Shown here: piece by piece, positions 52,669-62,018 of the stretch
Position numbering within the stretch: the first letter of the stretch is position 1
Layout of the letters: the number at the start of each line of letters is the position of its first letter
NCBI GenBank assembly: GCA_964514235.1
Contig: CAZEPV010000004.1
Coordinates: 62,001-126,000 of the forward strand
Origin: JAAYRQ01 sp035647235
GTDB taxonomy: Bacteria; Bacillota; Syntrophomonadia; Syntrophomonadales; Syntrophomonadaceae
Reading direction: 5' to 3'
Length of the DNA: 64,000 nucleotides
Position numbers and translations under genes: made by a program
Notes under the pieces: model-generated
What the model was told of the DNA's origin: nothing
What the model saw: the letters and a program-made list of their open reading frames with translations, nothing else
Databases searched by the model: none

Positions 52669-53754
52669 CTACATTATGAAGCTGGCTAAAACACCTGCTA
52701 CCATTCCGATAAAAGGATCAGAAATTGCGGTTATAACAAAAGTAATAATACCAACCATATTACCATCTTGGACCGCAAAAATTAAGTTATCCGGAATTAC
52801 TATAATCGCACCTATAATAAATAGATAACCAGCTGTAGCTCCTACAGGGATTAATTTCCCCAACTTGGGCAATAACAAAAATAATAAAAGCAGAGCCATA
52901 ACTGCCATTAATACAACACTTGCGGAAATTGGATGGTCGGCTACTGCAGTAATGGATACAATGGGAGCTAGGGGGGCTCCGCCAAATATGGAACTTACCA
53001 ACTGTGACAAACCAGTCATAACAGTCAACTTATCTACAGAAAAACTGGTATTCGCCATTGAGGCTGTAATTGTCCCGTAACTAATATAAGTCCCAATTTG
53101 CAAAGCAATCAAGGCAAAAACCGCCTTCCAAATTCGCCAGGAATTCATGATGGGCTTTTGCATGATTAGTTGATTTTTAATCTTTTCGCCTATGGTATTA
53201 CCTTTAAAAGCAGTATTTTCTAATTCTACATCCTTCAAAGAATTTGGGTCAGCTTTAATCACATTATGTACAATAGTACCAACAATCAAAGAAACAACTA
53301 CAGTATAAGCCAAGTTCTCGGTAAAAAACCAGACTGGAAGTGCTGACACAAAAGAGCCTACACCCGCCTTTATGCTATCTCGTGCTATCTCAATACTTGT
53401 CTTGACTAATATTACACCAACTCCAGCCAACATCCCAGCTAAAATAATTTCCCCTATATAATCTACAATTGCTCCCAATAAACCAAAGACACCTAGAGCT
53501 GTCATGACTATTCCGCAAAGAAATATAATAGAAATCCGTTCCCTGAGATTTTTGCCCATGCTACCAGCTAAAACAATGGTTTCAGCCTGAAAAGAAATAG
53601 GAGTTACTAGCCCCCAAAATAGGGCAAGCAAAGCCGCTAGAGCAAAAGCTATCCCAGTTGGGAATGCTAAAAAACCATAATATAAGGCAATTAGCCCTGA
53701 GGCTATTCCATCAGATAAAGCTCCAATAATACTAATTATATCTTGAATTGTCAT
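52669..53754 (-). CDS. Membrane permease, NCS2-like, probably for a purine base
   Basis: 361 aa with about ten hydrophobic helices. Segments such as GFLAFPTGIAFALAALLALF, WGLVTPISFQAETIVLAGSM and GGAPLAPIVSITAVADHPIS recall nucleobase:cation symporters, but the protein is shorter and more divergent than the AzgA-like permease at 5080. Its position between adenine deaminase and a phosphoribosyltransferase is the main argument for a purine substrate. Another sulfate-permease-like family is possible. Confidence 0.7.
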   Translation of the reverse strand: MTIQDIISIIGALSDGIASGLIALYYGFLAFPTGIAFALAALLALFWGLVTPISFQAETIVLAGSMGKNLRERISIIFLCGIVMTALGVFGLLGAIVDYIGEIILAGMLAGVGVILVKTSIEIARDSIKAGVGSFVSALPVWFFTENLAYTVVVSLIVGTIVHNVIKADPNSLKDVELENTAFKGNTIGEKIKNQLIMQKPIMNSWRIWKAVFALIALQIGTYISYGTITASMANTSFSVDKLTVMTGLSQLVSSIFGGAPLAPIVSITAVADHPISASVVLMAVMALLLLFLLLPKLGKLIPVGATAGYLFIIGAIIVIPDNLIFAVQDGNMVGIITFVITAISDPFIGMVAGVLASFIM

Positions 53755-53838
53755 AAACTCTATCCCTTCTGCGTTTTTTTATATTTTGACTTATTCCTAT
53801 ACAAAATTTAATATTTACAAGATCTGCCCAAGATGTAT

Positions 53839-55584
53839 TTATAAAAACAAGGGCACAAACTGACCGGAAATAGCATCAACTAAGCCCCGATTAGTTATTT
53901 TAAGTTCTGGAATTACTGCACATGTAAGTAGTAAAGATAAATTGAAAGATGGATTCAGTTGCCTAGAGCCCATATCAGCTAAGTCCTGATGTAATTTTCT
54001 AAATTGTCCTTGTAACTCTTTGGGTTCTATATTGCTCAAAATTCCGGCAACAGGCAATTTAACTACACTTATTACTTGTCCATCAACCGCAAATACGAGA
54101 CCACCCTGCATTTCCCTAACTTGGTTAACGACTAGTGCCATATCTTCATCATTGGTACCTACTACAACCAGATTCATGCTATCTTGTCCTACACTTCCAC
54201 CAAAAGCACCCTTTTTCAAGCCAAATCCCCGTACTATGCCTGCAGCATGATTGCCCTTTTCCCGATAGCGGTCAAAAACTGCTACTTTAAGCAGGTCTTT
54301 ACTAGTGTCAATCTGAAGTTTGCCACCTTCAACTAACATAGTTTCATGTTCCTCTTCAGCTATTACTGTACCATCTAGCAAGGACATAACCCTTACCTGA
54401 ACCTCACCCTCTTTAATAGGGGCTTCTATTGCAAAGACACTTGCTTCAACTTCACCCAAGCTAATAGTGTTTAAAACCCCAGCAGGGTGGAAATAAGTTC
54501 CGATTTCTACATCCGGGTCAAATTCTTGGCCATCTACAAAAACTGCAGATACTGCAAAATCTTTTAAATCCCCAACTATCACCATATCCGCTGCCCTCCC
54601 TGGAGCAATGGCACCCATCATGTGGTCAAAGCCATAAGCCCGTGCTACATTAATAGTAGCCATTTGCACAGCAGTTATGGGGTCTACACCTTCGCTTACT
54701 ATAGCTTGCAAAGCCCAATTCATATGGCCTTTTTCTATTAAATCATCTATAAACAAACAGCCATCAGTTGAAAGAAGCACATTACTTGTATCGGCTAGAG
54801 CATCTATGAAATCACCAGCTCTAACTGGTTCCTCCAAGGAACCCCTGCGTAAAATTACCTTCATGCCTAAACGGTATTTCTCCAGCATTTCTTCCAAGGA
54901 AATAGATTCATGGTCGCTTAGGATGCCATTGGCAATATAAGCTTGTAAATCATTACCCACAAGTCCAGGGGCATGGCCATCAATACGCAAGCCCTTTTCC
55001 CTAGCCCAGGCCAGAATAGATAACAAGACTTCTTCCCTATCCAAAACCCGATTAAAGTCCATAGTTTCCGCAATACCCCAAGTGCTAGGCAGATTCATGG
55101 CTTCTTTAACATCTGCTAGAGTCATATTAGCACCAGCTTCTTCGAGTTTGGGGGTACCTGGAACACATGGGGGTATCATGAGAAATGCTTTTAAAGGTGT
55201 TTGTGCTATTTCCCTAGCAAAGCTATGCATACAATTTATCCCCGCATTGCATACATCGTGCATATCTAGGATAGCAGCAGTAGTGCCATGCCCCAAAACA
55301 GTTTTGGCATAAGGTATAGGGGTCATAAAAGACATCTCAATATGTGAGTGGGCATCAATTAAGCCCGGAATTAAATAGTGCCCTTTAGCATCATAAACCT
55401 TTTTAGCAGTCCGATTTAAGTCGTCTAGACCTAGCCAGGCAATTTTCCCCTCCGCTACCGCCACATCCAATTCTTCAATTTCTTTAGTAAAAACATTTAC
55501 TACCTGGGCCTTTTTAATAATTAGATCAGCTTCAGCTTTACCCTGAGCTACATCCATTACCTTTTTAATTTTGGATATTTGCAA
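53839..55584 (-). CDS. ade: Adenine deaminase
   Basis: Amidohydrolase that turns adenine into hypoxanthine and ammonia. 581 aa. Metal ligands are in GLIDAHSHIEMSFM (near residue 80), GHAPGL (near 203), SDHESISLEEM (near 226) and LSTDGCLFIDDL (near 281); the C-terminal domain has VRGFGLKKGAFGGSVGQDSM and PVAGILSN as in Ade. Upstream of the permease and phosphoribosyltransferase, on the same strand: a purine salvage set. No purine riboswitch was found upstream. Confidence 0.94.
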   Translation of the reverse strand: MQISKIKKVMDVAQGKAEADLIIKKAQVVNVFTKEIEELDVAVAEGKIAWLGLDDLNRTAKKVYDAKGHYLIPGLIDAHSHIEMSFMTPIPYAKTVLGHGTTAAILDMHDVCNAGINCMHSFAREIAQTPLKAFLMIPPCVPGTPKLEEAGANMTLADVKEAMNLPSTWGIAETMDFNRVLDREEVLLSILAWAREKGLRIDGHAPGLVGNDLQAYIANGILSDHESISLEEMLEKYRLGMKVILRRGSLEEPVRAGDFIDALADTSNVLLSTDGCLFIDDLIEKGHMNWALQAIVSEGVDPITAVQMATINVARAYGFDHMMGAIAPGRAADMVIVGDLKDFAVSAVFVDGQEFDPDVEIGTYFHPAGVLNTISLGEVEASVFAIEAPIKEGEVQVRVMSLLDGTVIAEEEHETMLVEGGKLQIDTSKDLLKVAVFDRYREKGNHAAGIVRGFGLKKGAFGGSVGQDSMNLVVVGTNDEDMALVVNQVREMQGGLVFAVDGQVISVVKLPVAGILSNIEPKELQGQFRKLHQDLADMGSRQLNPSFNLSLLLTCAVIPELKITNRGLVDAISGQFVPLFL

Positions 55585-55848
55585 AATACTACCTCCACAT
55601 CTTAAAATACAACTAACTCATTGACTACCAATATTCTATATTTTAATACAAAAAACTAATTATTATAAGATATAATTCTAATATTTAAACAATTAAAGAT
55701 TAAAGCCTTCCTTTATTAACTTTCCCATATTTTTTGCAAAGCAAACTAGCCTTGGGCTATATGGAGCCCTGGCCTTGTTAAAAATAGCTTACTTATGCTA
55801 ATCTAGACATGGGAATTTTAAAGTATGTGTACGGTGTGGAGGTGTAGA

Positions 55849-57093
55849 ATGTCTAAAATAGGTAGAAATGAACCCTGTCCATGTGGGAGTGGGAAAAAGT
55901 ATAAAAAGTGTTGTTTGTCCATAGATACTATAGTTAATGCAAATGATACTTTATTCAACCGCTATAATAATTTACTTACCCTAGTAAAATTAAAATTGGA
56001 AGAAGCATACGCCAAAGAAATCAAGCAAGTCCGCAAGGAAGCTAGACAGCTTTTCCTACAATATAGCACTAGCAATAAACTGCTTACTGAACATGAAAGT
56101 CTTTTTTCTGATTGGTTGTGGTTTGATAAGACCGATAGTGATGATGATACCTTAGGTTTTCATTATTTACAGGTTAATTCTCCCCATATTAATCCCATGC
56201 TAAGTGCGGCTCTAACTGCCCTATCGGTATCCTATTTATCAATTTACGAAATTTTGGGCATGGAAGATGAGTTTTTATTGGTTAAAGATATATTTAATAA
56301 TTATCAGGCAAAGGTCCTGGTTGGAGAACCTTATACCCCGAAAAATAAATCACTTTTATTAGGCCGACTGATACTGCTGCCCGAAGGTCATGTTTTTTCA
56401 GGTATAGTCTTAATAATGGAAGATACAGACCACCGCAGAGAGTTCTTAAATAGCCATTTTGAATATATAAAGGATGCTACTAAGGAAACCATCCCTAACA
56501 TTCTGAAATTTAGGGGGAATATGCTTTTCGGTTTATTTGACCATGCTTATCATAAAATAATGATAAACCTCAACGATATAAGGTATGCCCCCATTAATAA
56601 AGAAAATTATAATTTGCTGAGTGAAGGGCTAAATAATAATGAAAATTTCAAACACTTGTATGATGTTGCTGCTTATCAATGGTTTGCACCCCTCAACAGT
56701 AATAAGGGTTATGTAAAAATAGCTCTTGCTAAGGAAAATATAATTATCTGTGCAGATGTAATGGAAGATATTGATTATCTTCAGGAGACAATAGATTCTA
56801 TAATACCGAATTTAGTTTTTACCATTATTGGCAGCACTTTTATAAGGCAGACTCCAGAATCCGAAGTATTTGGGATATGGTTTACAGCTATAAAAGACCA
56901 AGAAGCTGATAAATGGCTTAAAACACCCATGCGGGATTTGAAAAATAAAACACCCTTGGAAATTCTAGCAGAAAAAGAAGGAAAAAATCTTTTATTAAGT
57001 ATTTTAAACACCTTGGAGAATACCGATAACACCAAAGAACAAAACGATTTTTTGGCCTATGTTAAAGCCAGGATAAATATATTTTTAACATAA
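55849..57093 (+). CDS. SEC-C motif protein with a long unassigned region
   Basis: 414 aa from the ATG at 55849-55851 (GGAGG 6 nt upstream). The N-terminus is a SEC-C zinc module, KIGRNEPCPCGSGKKYKKCC, like that of SecA. The remaining 390 residues are mostly helical and charged, with no named domain that I can see; SHFEYIKDATKETIPNILKF and an IIGSTFIRQTPESEVFGIWF stretch are among the more ordered parts. SEC-C can bind SecB, ribosomes or nucleic acid, but the protein's job is unknown. Monocistronic. Confidence 0.78.
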   Translation: MSKIGRNEPCPCGSGKKYKKCCLSIDTIVNANDTLFNRYNNLLTLVKLKLEEAYAKEIKQVRKEARQLFLQYSTSNKLLTEHESLFSDWLWFDKTDSDDDTLGFHYLQVNSPHINPMLSAALTALSVSYLSIYEILGMEDEFLLVKDIFNNYQAKVLVGEPYTPKNKSLLLGRLILLPEGHVFSGIVLIMEDTDHRREFLNSHFEYIKDATKETIPNILKFRGNMLFGLFDHAYHKIMINLNDIRYAPINKENYNLLSEGLNNNENFKHLYDVAAYQWFAPLNSNKGYVKIALAKENIIICADVMEDIDYLQETIDSIIPNLVFTIIGSTFIRQTPESEVFGIWFTAIKDQEADKWLKTPMRDLKNKTPLEILAEKEGKNLLLSILNTLENTDNTKEQNDFLAYVKARINIFLT

Positions 57094-57100
57094 AATTAAA

Positions 57101-57123
57101 GGAAGCTTAAAAGCTTCCTTTTT
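57101..57123. terminator. Bidirectional terminator between the SEC-C gene and engB
   Basis: GGAAGCTT/AAGCTTCC with a 2-nt loop plus flanking A and T runs on both sides. Confidence 0.88.
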
Positions 57124-57135
57124 CGTCATTGTCTC

Positions 57136-57720
57136 TTATGTCAATATTTCCTCTAAAGCCTTATGTAGATCGGCTACGCCTAGGCCCGTTTCCGCTGAAA
57201 AGAGTATAGGTTCTATGCCTTTTTCCATTTCCAGACCTTTCCTTATAATATTTAAATGCTTAGCGTAGGCACCCCGTGATATTTTATCTGCCTTAGTTGC
57301 AACTATTAAAATAGGTAATTCCACATTTATAAGCCAATTCTTCATTAGAACATCATTTTCAGTAGGTGGATGCCTCACATCTATTAAATGTATAATCCCC
57401 CTTAATTGTTCACGTTTACTTAAATAGCCTTCTATCATTTTCCCCCATTTGGCTTGTTCACTTTTAGATACCTTGGCATAGCCATAACCAGGTAAATCTA
57501 CGAAATACCAATTATCATTAATCAAATAGTAGTTTATAGTCCTAGTTTTACCTGGTGTCGAACTAGATTTGGCTAATTTCTTACGAATTAACACTTTGTT
57601 AATTAAAGATGATTTCCCCACATTTGAACGCCCCACCAGGGCGATCTCGGGCAAATTATCTTGGGGTAACTGTTCGAAATTTACAAATGAACCTATAAAT
57701 TTCGCTTGTTTAATAATAAT
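57136..57720 (-). CDS. engB: Ribosome biogenesis GTPase EngB (YsxC), apparent ATT start
   Basis: GTPase for 50S maturation. G1 ALVGRSNVGKSSLIN, switch I SSTPGKTRTIN, G3 FVDLPGYGYAKV, G4 ATKADK, G5 FSAE. The only ATG/GTG/TTG is a TTG at 57652-57654 with no ribosome site, yet 22 codons further upstream still encode the family N-terminus (IIIKQAKFIGSFVNFEQLPQ). GGGGG at 57728-57732 is 7 nt before ATT at 57718-57720, so the likely product is about 194 aa, normal for EngB. Lies 19 nt after the lon stop. Confidence 0.93.
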   Translation of the reverse strand: MIIKQAKFIGSFVNFEQLPQDNLPEIALVGRSNVGKSSLINKVLIRKKLAKSSSTPGKTRTINYYLINDNWYFVDLPGYGYAKVSKSEQAKWGKMIEGYLSKREQLRGIIHLIDVRHPPTENDVLMKNWLINVELPILIVATKADKISRGAYAKHLNIIRKGLEMEKGIEPILFSAETGLGVADLHKALEEILT

Positions 57721-57739
57721 TTTTATTCCCCCACTAACC

Positions 57740-60067
57740 TTAATTTAATTTATTTAAATTAACTTCTAAAACCTCGTCCATATGGCTAACTAACACGAAT
57801 TCCATTTTGCGTTTAATATTAGCAGGAATTTCGGATAAGTCTTTCTCATTTTCCATAGGTAGAATAACTGTATCTATGCCAGCTCGATTAGCTGCTAATA
57901 CTTTCTCTTTAACCCCACCTATAGGCAGAACTCTACCCCTTAGGGTAATTTCGCCAGTCATGGCCACATTACTTTTCACTGTAGCCTCTGTCATAGCTGA
58001 AGCTAGAGCAGTAGCTATAGTTATGCCAGCCGATGGGCCGTCTTTGGGGATAGCCCCTTCTGGCACATGAACATGTATATCATAATTTTCCTTAACATCT
58101 TCATCTATATTTAGATCTTCCGCTCGAGACCTGACATAAGTGAGTGCAGCTTGGGCAGATTCCTTCATAACATCGCCTAGTTTACCTGTTAGAGTAAGTT
58201 TGCCCTTTCCTTTCAGAAGAGCTACTTCGATGGAAAGTATATCCCCACCAGTTTCTGTCCAGGCTAGACCAGTAGCTACCCCAATTTGGTCGTCCTGCTC
58301 CCTAATGCCAAACCTATATCTCTCGATTCCTAATAATCTATTTATACTATTGGCAGTTACATTAACTGAAACATCTCGGTCCTCGACTACTTGCCTGGCT
58401 ACTTTACGGCAAATCGAAGCTATTTCTCGTTCTAAGTTCCTAACTCCAGCCTCCCTAGTATATTGGCGAATTATTTTTCTTATAGCCCCTTCACTAAAGG
58501 AAATGTGGTTTTCTTTTAAGCCATGTTCCTTAATTTGCTTAGGAACTAGGAAATCCCGAGCTATATGCACCTTATCTTCCTCAGTGTAGCTACTCAGATC
58601 AATTACTTCCATTCTATCTAAAAGCGGTCTAGGAATATTGTGTACAGAGTTAGCAGTAGTAATAAACATTACTTTAGACAAATCAAAAGGAATTTCTAAA
58701 TAATGATCGCTAAAAGTGCTATTTTGTTCTGGATCCAATACCTCCAGCAAGGCTGATGCTGGATCCCCTCTGAAATCAGTGGTTAATTTGTCGATTTCGT
58801 CTAAGAGAAAGACAGGGTTTCTGGAACCAGCTTGTTTTATGTTTTGTAAAATACGTCCTGGCATAGAACCGACATAAGTTCTACGATGTCCTCTAATTTC
58901 AGCTTCATCACGTACCCCACCCAAAGACATACGTACAAACTTGCGGCCTAAAGAATTTGCTACTGATTTACCCAAAGAAGTTTTCCCCACCCCAGGCGGT
59001 CCCACTAGACATAGAATCGGCCCCTTCATTTTTTTAGCCAATTTTCTTATAGCCAGGTATTCAATAATTCTTTCCTTAGGCTTTTCCAAACCATAATGGT
59101 CCTTATCTAATATGGCTTCGGCTGCATTAAGATCCAATCTGTCTCGGGTTTCCACTGACCAAGGCAAGGATATAATCCAATCTAAATAATTTCTTACTAC
59201 CACCGCTTCAGCTACCATGGGCGGCATTTTTTCCAACCGCTCCAATTCCTTAAAAGCTTTTTCGTGCGCTTCCTTAGGTAATTTAGCTTTAGCAATTTTT
59301 TCTTTTATTTCCTCAACTTCATTTTGGCCATCATCCCTATCACCTAGTTCATTTTGGATAGCTTTCATCTGTTCACGTAAATAATATTCTTTTTGGGTTT
59401 TTTCCATCTGTTTACGAACCCGAATATTAATTTTGCGTTCTAGCTCCAAAACTTCCATTTCCTTAGCCAAAATTTCGCAAACTAATTCTAATCTTTCCCT
59501 TACATCATAAGCTTCCAATATCTGCTGTTTTTCGGTTATTTTTAAATTCAAATGAGATGCAACAACATCTGATAAGCGGCCTGCTTCTTCGATAGCCACA
59601 ACCGATACTACAGTTTCAGGTGGAATCTTTTTGCTCATTCTCACATACTGTTCAAATTGCGATATTAAGGTACGCATAAGGGCCTCGGTTTCCGAAGTCT
59701 TGACATCGTCTTCCTCATTATATTCCCTAACTTTAACTTCGACATAAGGTTCATTAGATGTATATTCTATAGTTTCGGCCCTATAAAGGCCCTCCACTAA
59801 TACTCGCATAGTGCCACCAGGCATTTTTAGAATTTGTCTAATTTCAGCTACCGTCCCAATATTAAAAATATCATTTGTTTCTGGTTCATCGGTTTGGGCT
59901 TCTTTCTGGGTAGCTAAAAAGATTTCTTTATCTTCCAACATCGCTTCTTCAATAGCGTTAATAGACTTTTTTCGACCAACATCTAAGTGAATAACTGTGT
60001 ATGGGAAAACCATAACACCGCGTAAAGGTAACATTGGTAAAGTTTTTAGTTCATCTGTCCTTTGCAA
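57740..60067 (-). CDS. lon: ATP-dependent protease Lon
   Basis: Soluble AAA+ serine protease for damaged and regulatory proteins. N-terminal substrate domain (about 1-200, LPMLPLRGVMVFPYTVIHLD), AAA module with Walker A GPPGVGKTSLGKSVAN and Walker B PVFLLDEIDK, and the proteolytic domain with Ser in PKDGPSAGITIATALA and Lys in GGVKEKVLAANRAGI. 775 aa from TTG at 60065-60067, 8 nt after GGAGG; the GTG nine bases earlier overlaps that site. Sits between lonB and engB. Confidence 0.97.
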   Translation of the reverse strand: MQRTDELKTLPMLPLRGVMVFPYTVIHLDVGRKKSINAIEEAMLEDKEIFLATQKEAQTDEPETNDIFNIGTVAEIRQILKMPGGTMRVLVEGLYRAETIEYTSNEPYVEVKVREYNEEDDVKTSETEALMRTLISQFEQYVRMSKKIPPETVVSVVAIEEAGRLSDVVASHLNLKITEKQQILEAYDVRERLELVCEILAKEMEVLELERKINIRVRKQMEKTQKEYYLREQMKAIQNELGDRDDGQNEVEEIKEKIAKAKLPKEAHEKAFKELERLEKMPPMVAEAVVVRNYLDWIISLPWSVETRDRLDLNAAEAILDKDHYGLEKPKERIIEYLAIRKLAKKMKGPILCLVGPPGVGKTSLGKSVANSLGRKFVRMSLGGVRDEAEIRGHRRTYVGSMPGRILQNIKQAGSRNPVFLLDEIDKLTTDFRGDPASALLEVLDPEQNSTFSDHYLEIPFDLSKVMFITTANSVHNIPRPLLDRMEVIDLSSYTEEDKVHIARDFLVPKQIKEHGLKENHISFSEGAIRKIIRQYTREAGVRNLEREIASICRKVARQVVEDRDVSVNVTANSINRLLGIERYRFGIREQDDQIGVATGLAWTETGGDILSIEVALLKGKGKLTLTGKLGDVMKESAQAALTYVRSRAEDLNIDEDVKENYDIHVHVPEGAIPKDGPSAGITIATALASAMTEATVKSNVAMTGEITLRGRVLPIGGVKEKVLAANRAGIDTVILPMENEKDLSEIPANIKRKMEFVLVSHMDEVLEVNLNKLN

Positions 60068-60264
60068 TTTCGACACCTCCCAAGCAAATATATTTTACTA
60101 TAAGTAGTCAATTTGAGCAATGATAGGCATATCGACTTATATAGTTTCTTTATTCATATTAACAACTTGCCCCATATAATCTTATACTGCTTGGGATAGT
60201 AAAATAAAGGGCAATTCTTAGCCAATTTATATTTTAAAATTCATATTACCCCCATTTCATCCCC

Positions 60265-61893
60265 TTAATTCGGAAATGAATGTTCAAATACCTCATCTAA
60301 TTCTTGCACTGGAATCACCTTTATTCCAGGAAAACTAGCAAAAATGTTTAACCAGTTGTCTCGGGGAATAAAGACTTTTTTTATCCCTGCCTTCCGCGCT
60401 GCCTCCACCTTACTCATCACTCCACCAACTGGCTTAATTTTGCCTTGTACAGATATTTCCCCAGTCATAGCTAATAAATTATTTACAGGTATCTTTTTGA
60501 TAGATGAATAAATAGAAGTAGCTATACTTACTCCAGCCGAAGGGCCGTCTATGGGAATACCCCCAGGGAAATTCAAGTGTATATCAAAATCTTTAATATT
60601 GAGATCATAATTAGCCCTAAGCACGGTTAAAACGTTTTCCACTGCCCCTTTAGCCATACTTTTACGGGTATATTTCCTATCTTGTCCCCCCACTTGCTCT
60701 TCCTCAATAACTCCAGTAACTATCCAATTTCCCTTACCTTTAGCTACTGGTATAGTAGTAGTTTCTATTTCTATTAGAGTCCCAGTGTTAGGTCCATACA
60801 CAGCTAACCCATTTACTATACCAATACTAGGTTTATCTTTAGGCTTTATTTCCAGGCGGGGAGAAAATCGTCCATTATTTAAAACCTTTTCTACTATATC
60901 CAGAGTAATATGATTAGTGTTTTCCATCTGAGCAATACCAGCCGACAATTGCACAATATTGACAGCTTCCCTACCATTATTAGCATAGCGACTTATTTCT
61001 ACCAATGCATTATTATCTATAGGAAAATTAATCTTTCTGACTGCATTATCCACAATCGTAGCAATATCGTCCTTTTCCAGGGGCTTAAAGAATATCTCCA
61101 TACATCTTGACCTTAATGCTTGGGGAAGTTCCTCAGGCATACGGGTAGTCGCACCTACTAACCTAAAATCTGCAGGTAAGCCATTATTAAATATATCATG
61201 AATATGTGCTGGAATACCTTTGTCGCCCTCACTGTAATAGGCACTTTCCAGAATAACTTTGCGATCCTCTAATACCTTTAACAGTTTATTCATTTGTAAG
61301 GGGTGAAGTTCGCCAATCTCATCGATAAATAAAATGCCCCCATGTGCCTTAGTAACGGCTCCAGGTTTAGGTTGAGGGATGCCAGCACTGCCCATTGAAC
61401 CTGCCCCTTGATAAATGGGATCATGTACGGAACCAAGTAGTGGATCTGCTATATTCCTTTCATCAAATCTACTTATAGTAGCATCTACCTCCACAAACTT
61501 GGCCTCATTGCTAAAAGGGGATAAAGTGTTTTTTTTAGCTTTTTCCAAAACCAACCTAGCTGCCGCGGTTTTACCCACACCAGGCGGACCATAAATAATA
61601 ACGTGTTGGGGGTTAGGACCACATAAGGCCGATTTTAGAATGGAAATACCATCATATTGTCCGATTACGTCGCCCAAGTCAGATGGCTTTGTTATACTAG
61701 ATAGTGGCTCAGATAGGCTTATACTTCTCATCTGTTTTAGTTTTCTACTTTCCTTTTCCGCCTCTTTAAAAACAATAGTCTTTTTACTTTGTTGGCTTTT
61801 GAGAAGATTCCAAAAATACAGTCCGATTACAACCGCGAAAAATAATTGAACCAAATACAAGATCCCAGCATATTCCATAAAAAACTGATTCAT
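60265..61893 (-). CDS. lonB: Sporulation-type ATP-dependent protease LonB
   Basis: Membrane-anchored Lon paralogue expressed in the forespore of spore formers. 542 aa: membrane helix at about 8-28, AAA module with IIYGPPGVGKTAAARLVLEK and GGILFIDEIGELHPLQMNKL, and protease domain with Ser in PIDGPSAGVSIATSIYS and Lys in GGVMSKVEAARKAGI. It lacks the large N-terminal domain of Lon. Located upstream of lon, as in Bacillus. Confidence 0.94.
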   Translation of the reverse strand: MNQFFMEYAGILYLVQLFFAVVIGLYFWNLLKSQQSKKTIVFKEAEKESRKLKQMRSISLSEPLSSITKPSDLGDVIGQYDGISILKSALCGPNPQHVIIYGPPGVGKTAAARLVLEKAKKNTLSPFSNEAKFVEVDATISRFDERNIADPLLGSVHDPIYQGAGSMGSAGIPQPKPGAVTKAHGGILFIDEIGELHPLQMNKLLKVLEDRKVILESAYYSEGDKGIPAHIHDIFNNGLPADFRLVGATTRMPEELPQALRSRCMEIFFKPLEKDDIATIVDNAVRKINFPIDNNALVEISRYANNGREAVNIVQLSAGIAQMENTNHITLDIVEKVLNNGRFSPRLEIKPKDKPSIGIVNGLAVYGPNTGTLIEIETTTIPVAKGKGNWIVTGVIEEEQVGGQDRKYTRKSMAKGAVENVLTVLRANYDLNIKDFDIHLNFPGGIPIDGPSAGVSIATSIYSSIKKIPVNNLLAMTGEISVQGKIKPVGGVMSKVEAARKAGIKKVFIPRDNWLNIFASFPGIKVIPVQELDEVFEHSFPN

Positions 61894-61966
61894 TCGGTTT
61901 TTTCCTTTCCACCAGATTTCTATTATTATTGCCTAAGAAAGCAATTTGGATTATAAAAACCGAAAG

Positions 61967-61996
61967 TAAAAAAAGGTAGCTTGCGCTACCTTTTCC
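61967..61996 (-). terminator. Terminator of clpP-clpX
   Basis: On the minus strand AAAGGTAGC/GCTACCTTT with a GCAA loop and an eight-T run, 23 nt after the clpX stop. Confidence 0.93.
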
Positions 61997-62018
61997 TTTA
62001 TTAAAATATAAATGGAAT

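Noticed and set aside
55585..55848. Purine riboswitch upstream of adenine deaminase
   Set aside because: The conserved loop-loop and core sequences of that class are absent; only AT-rich sequence is seen.
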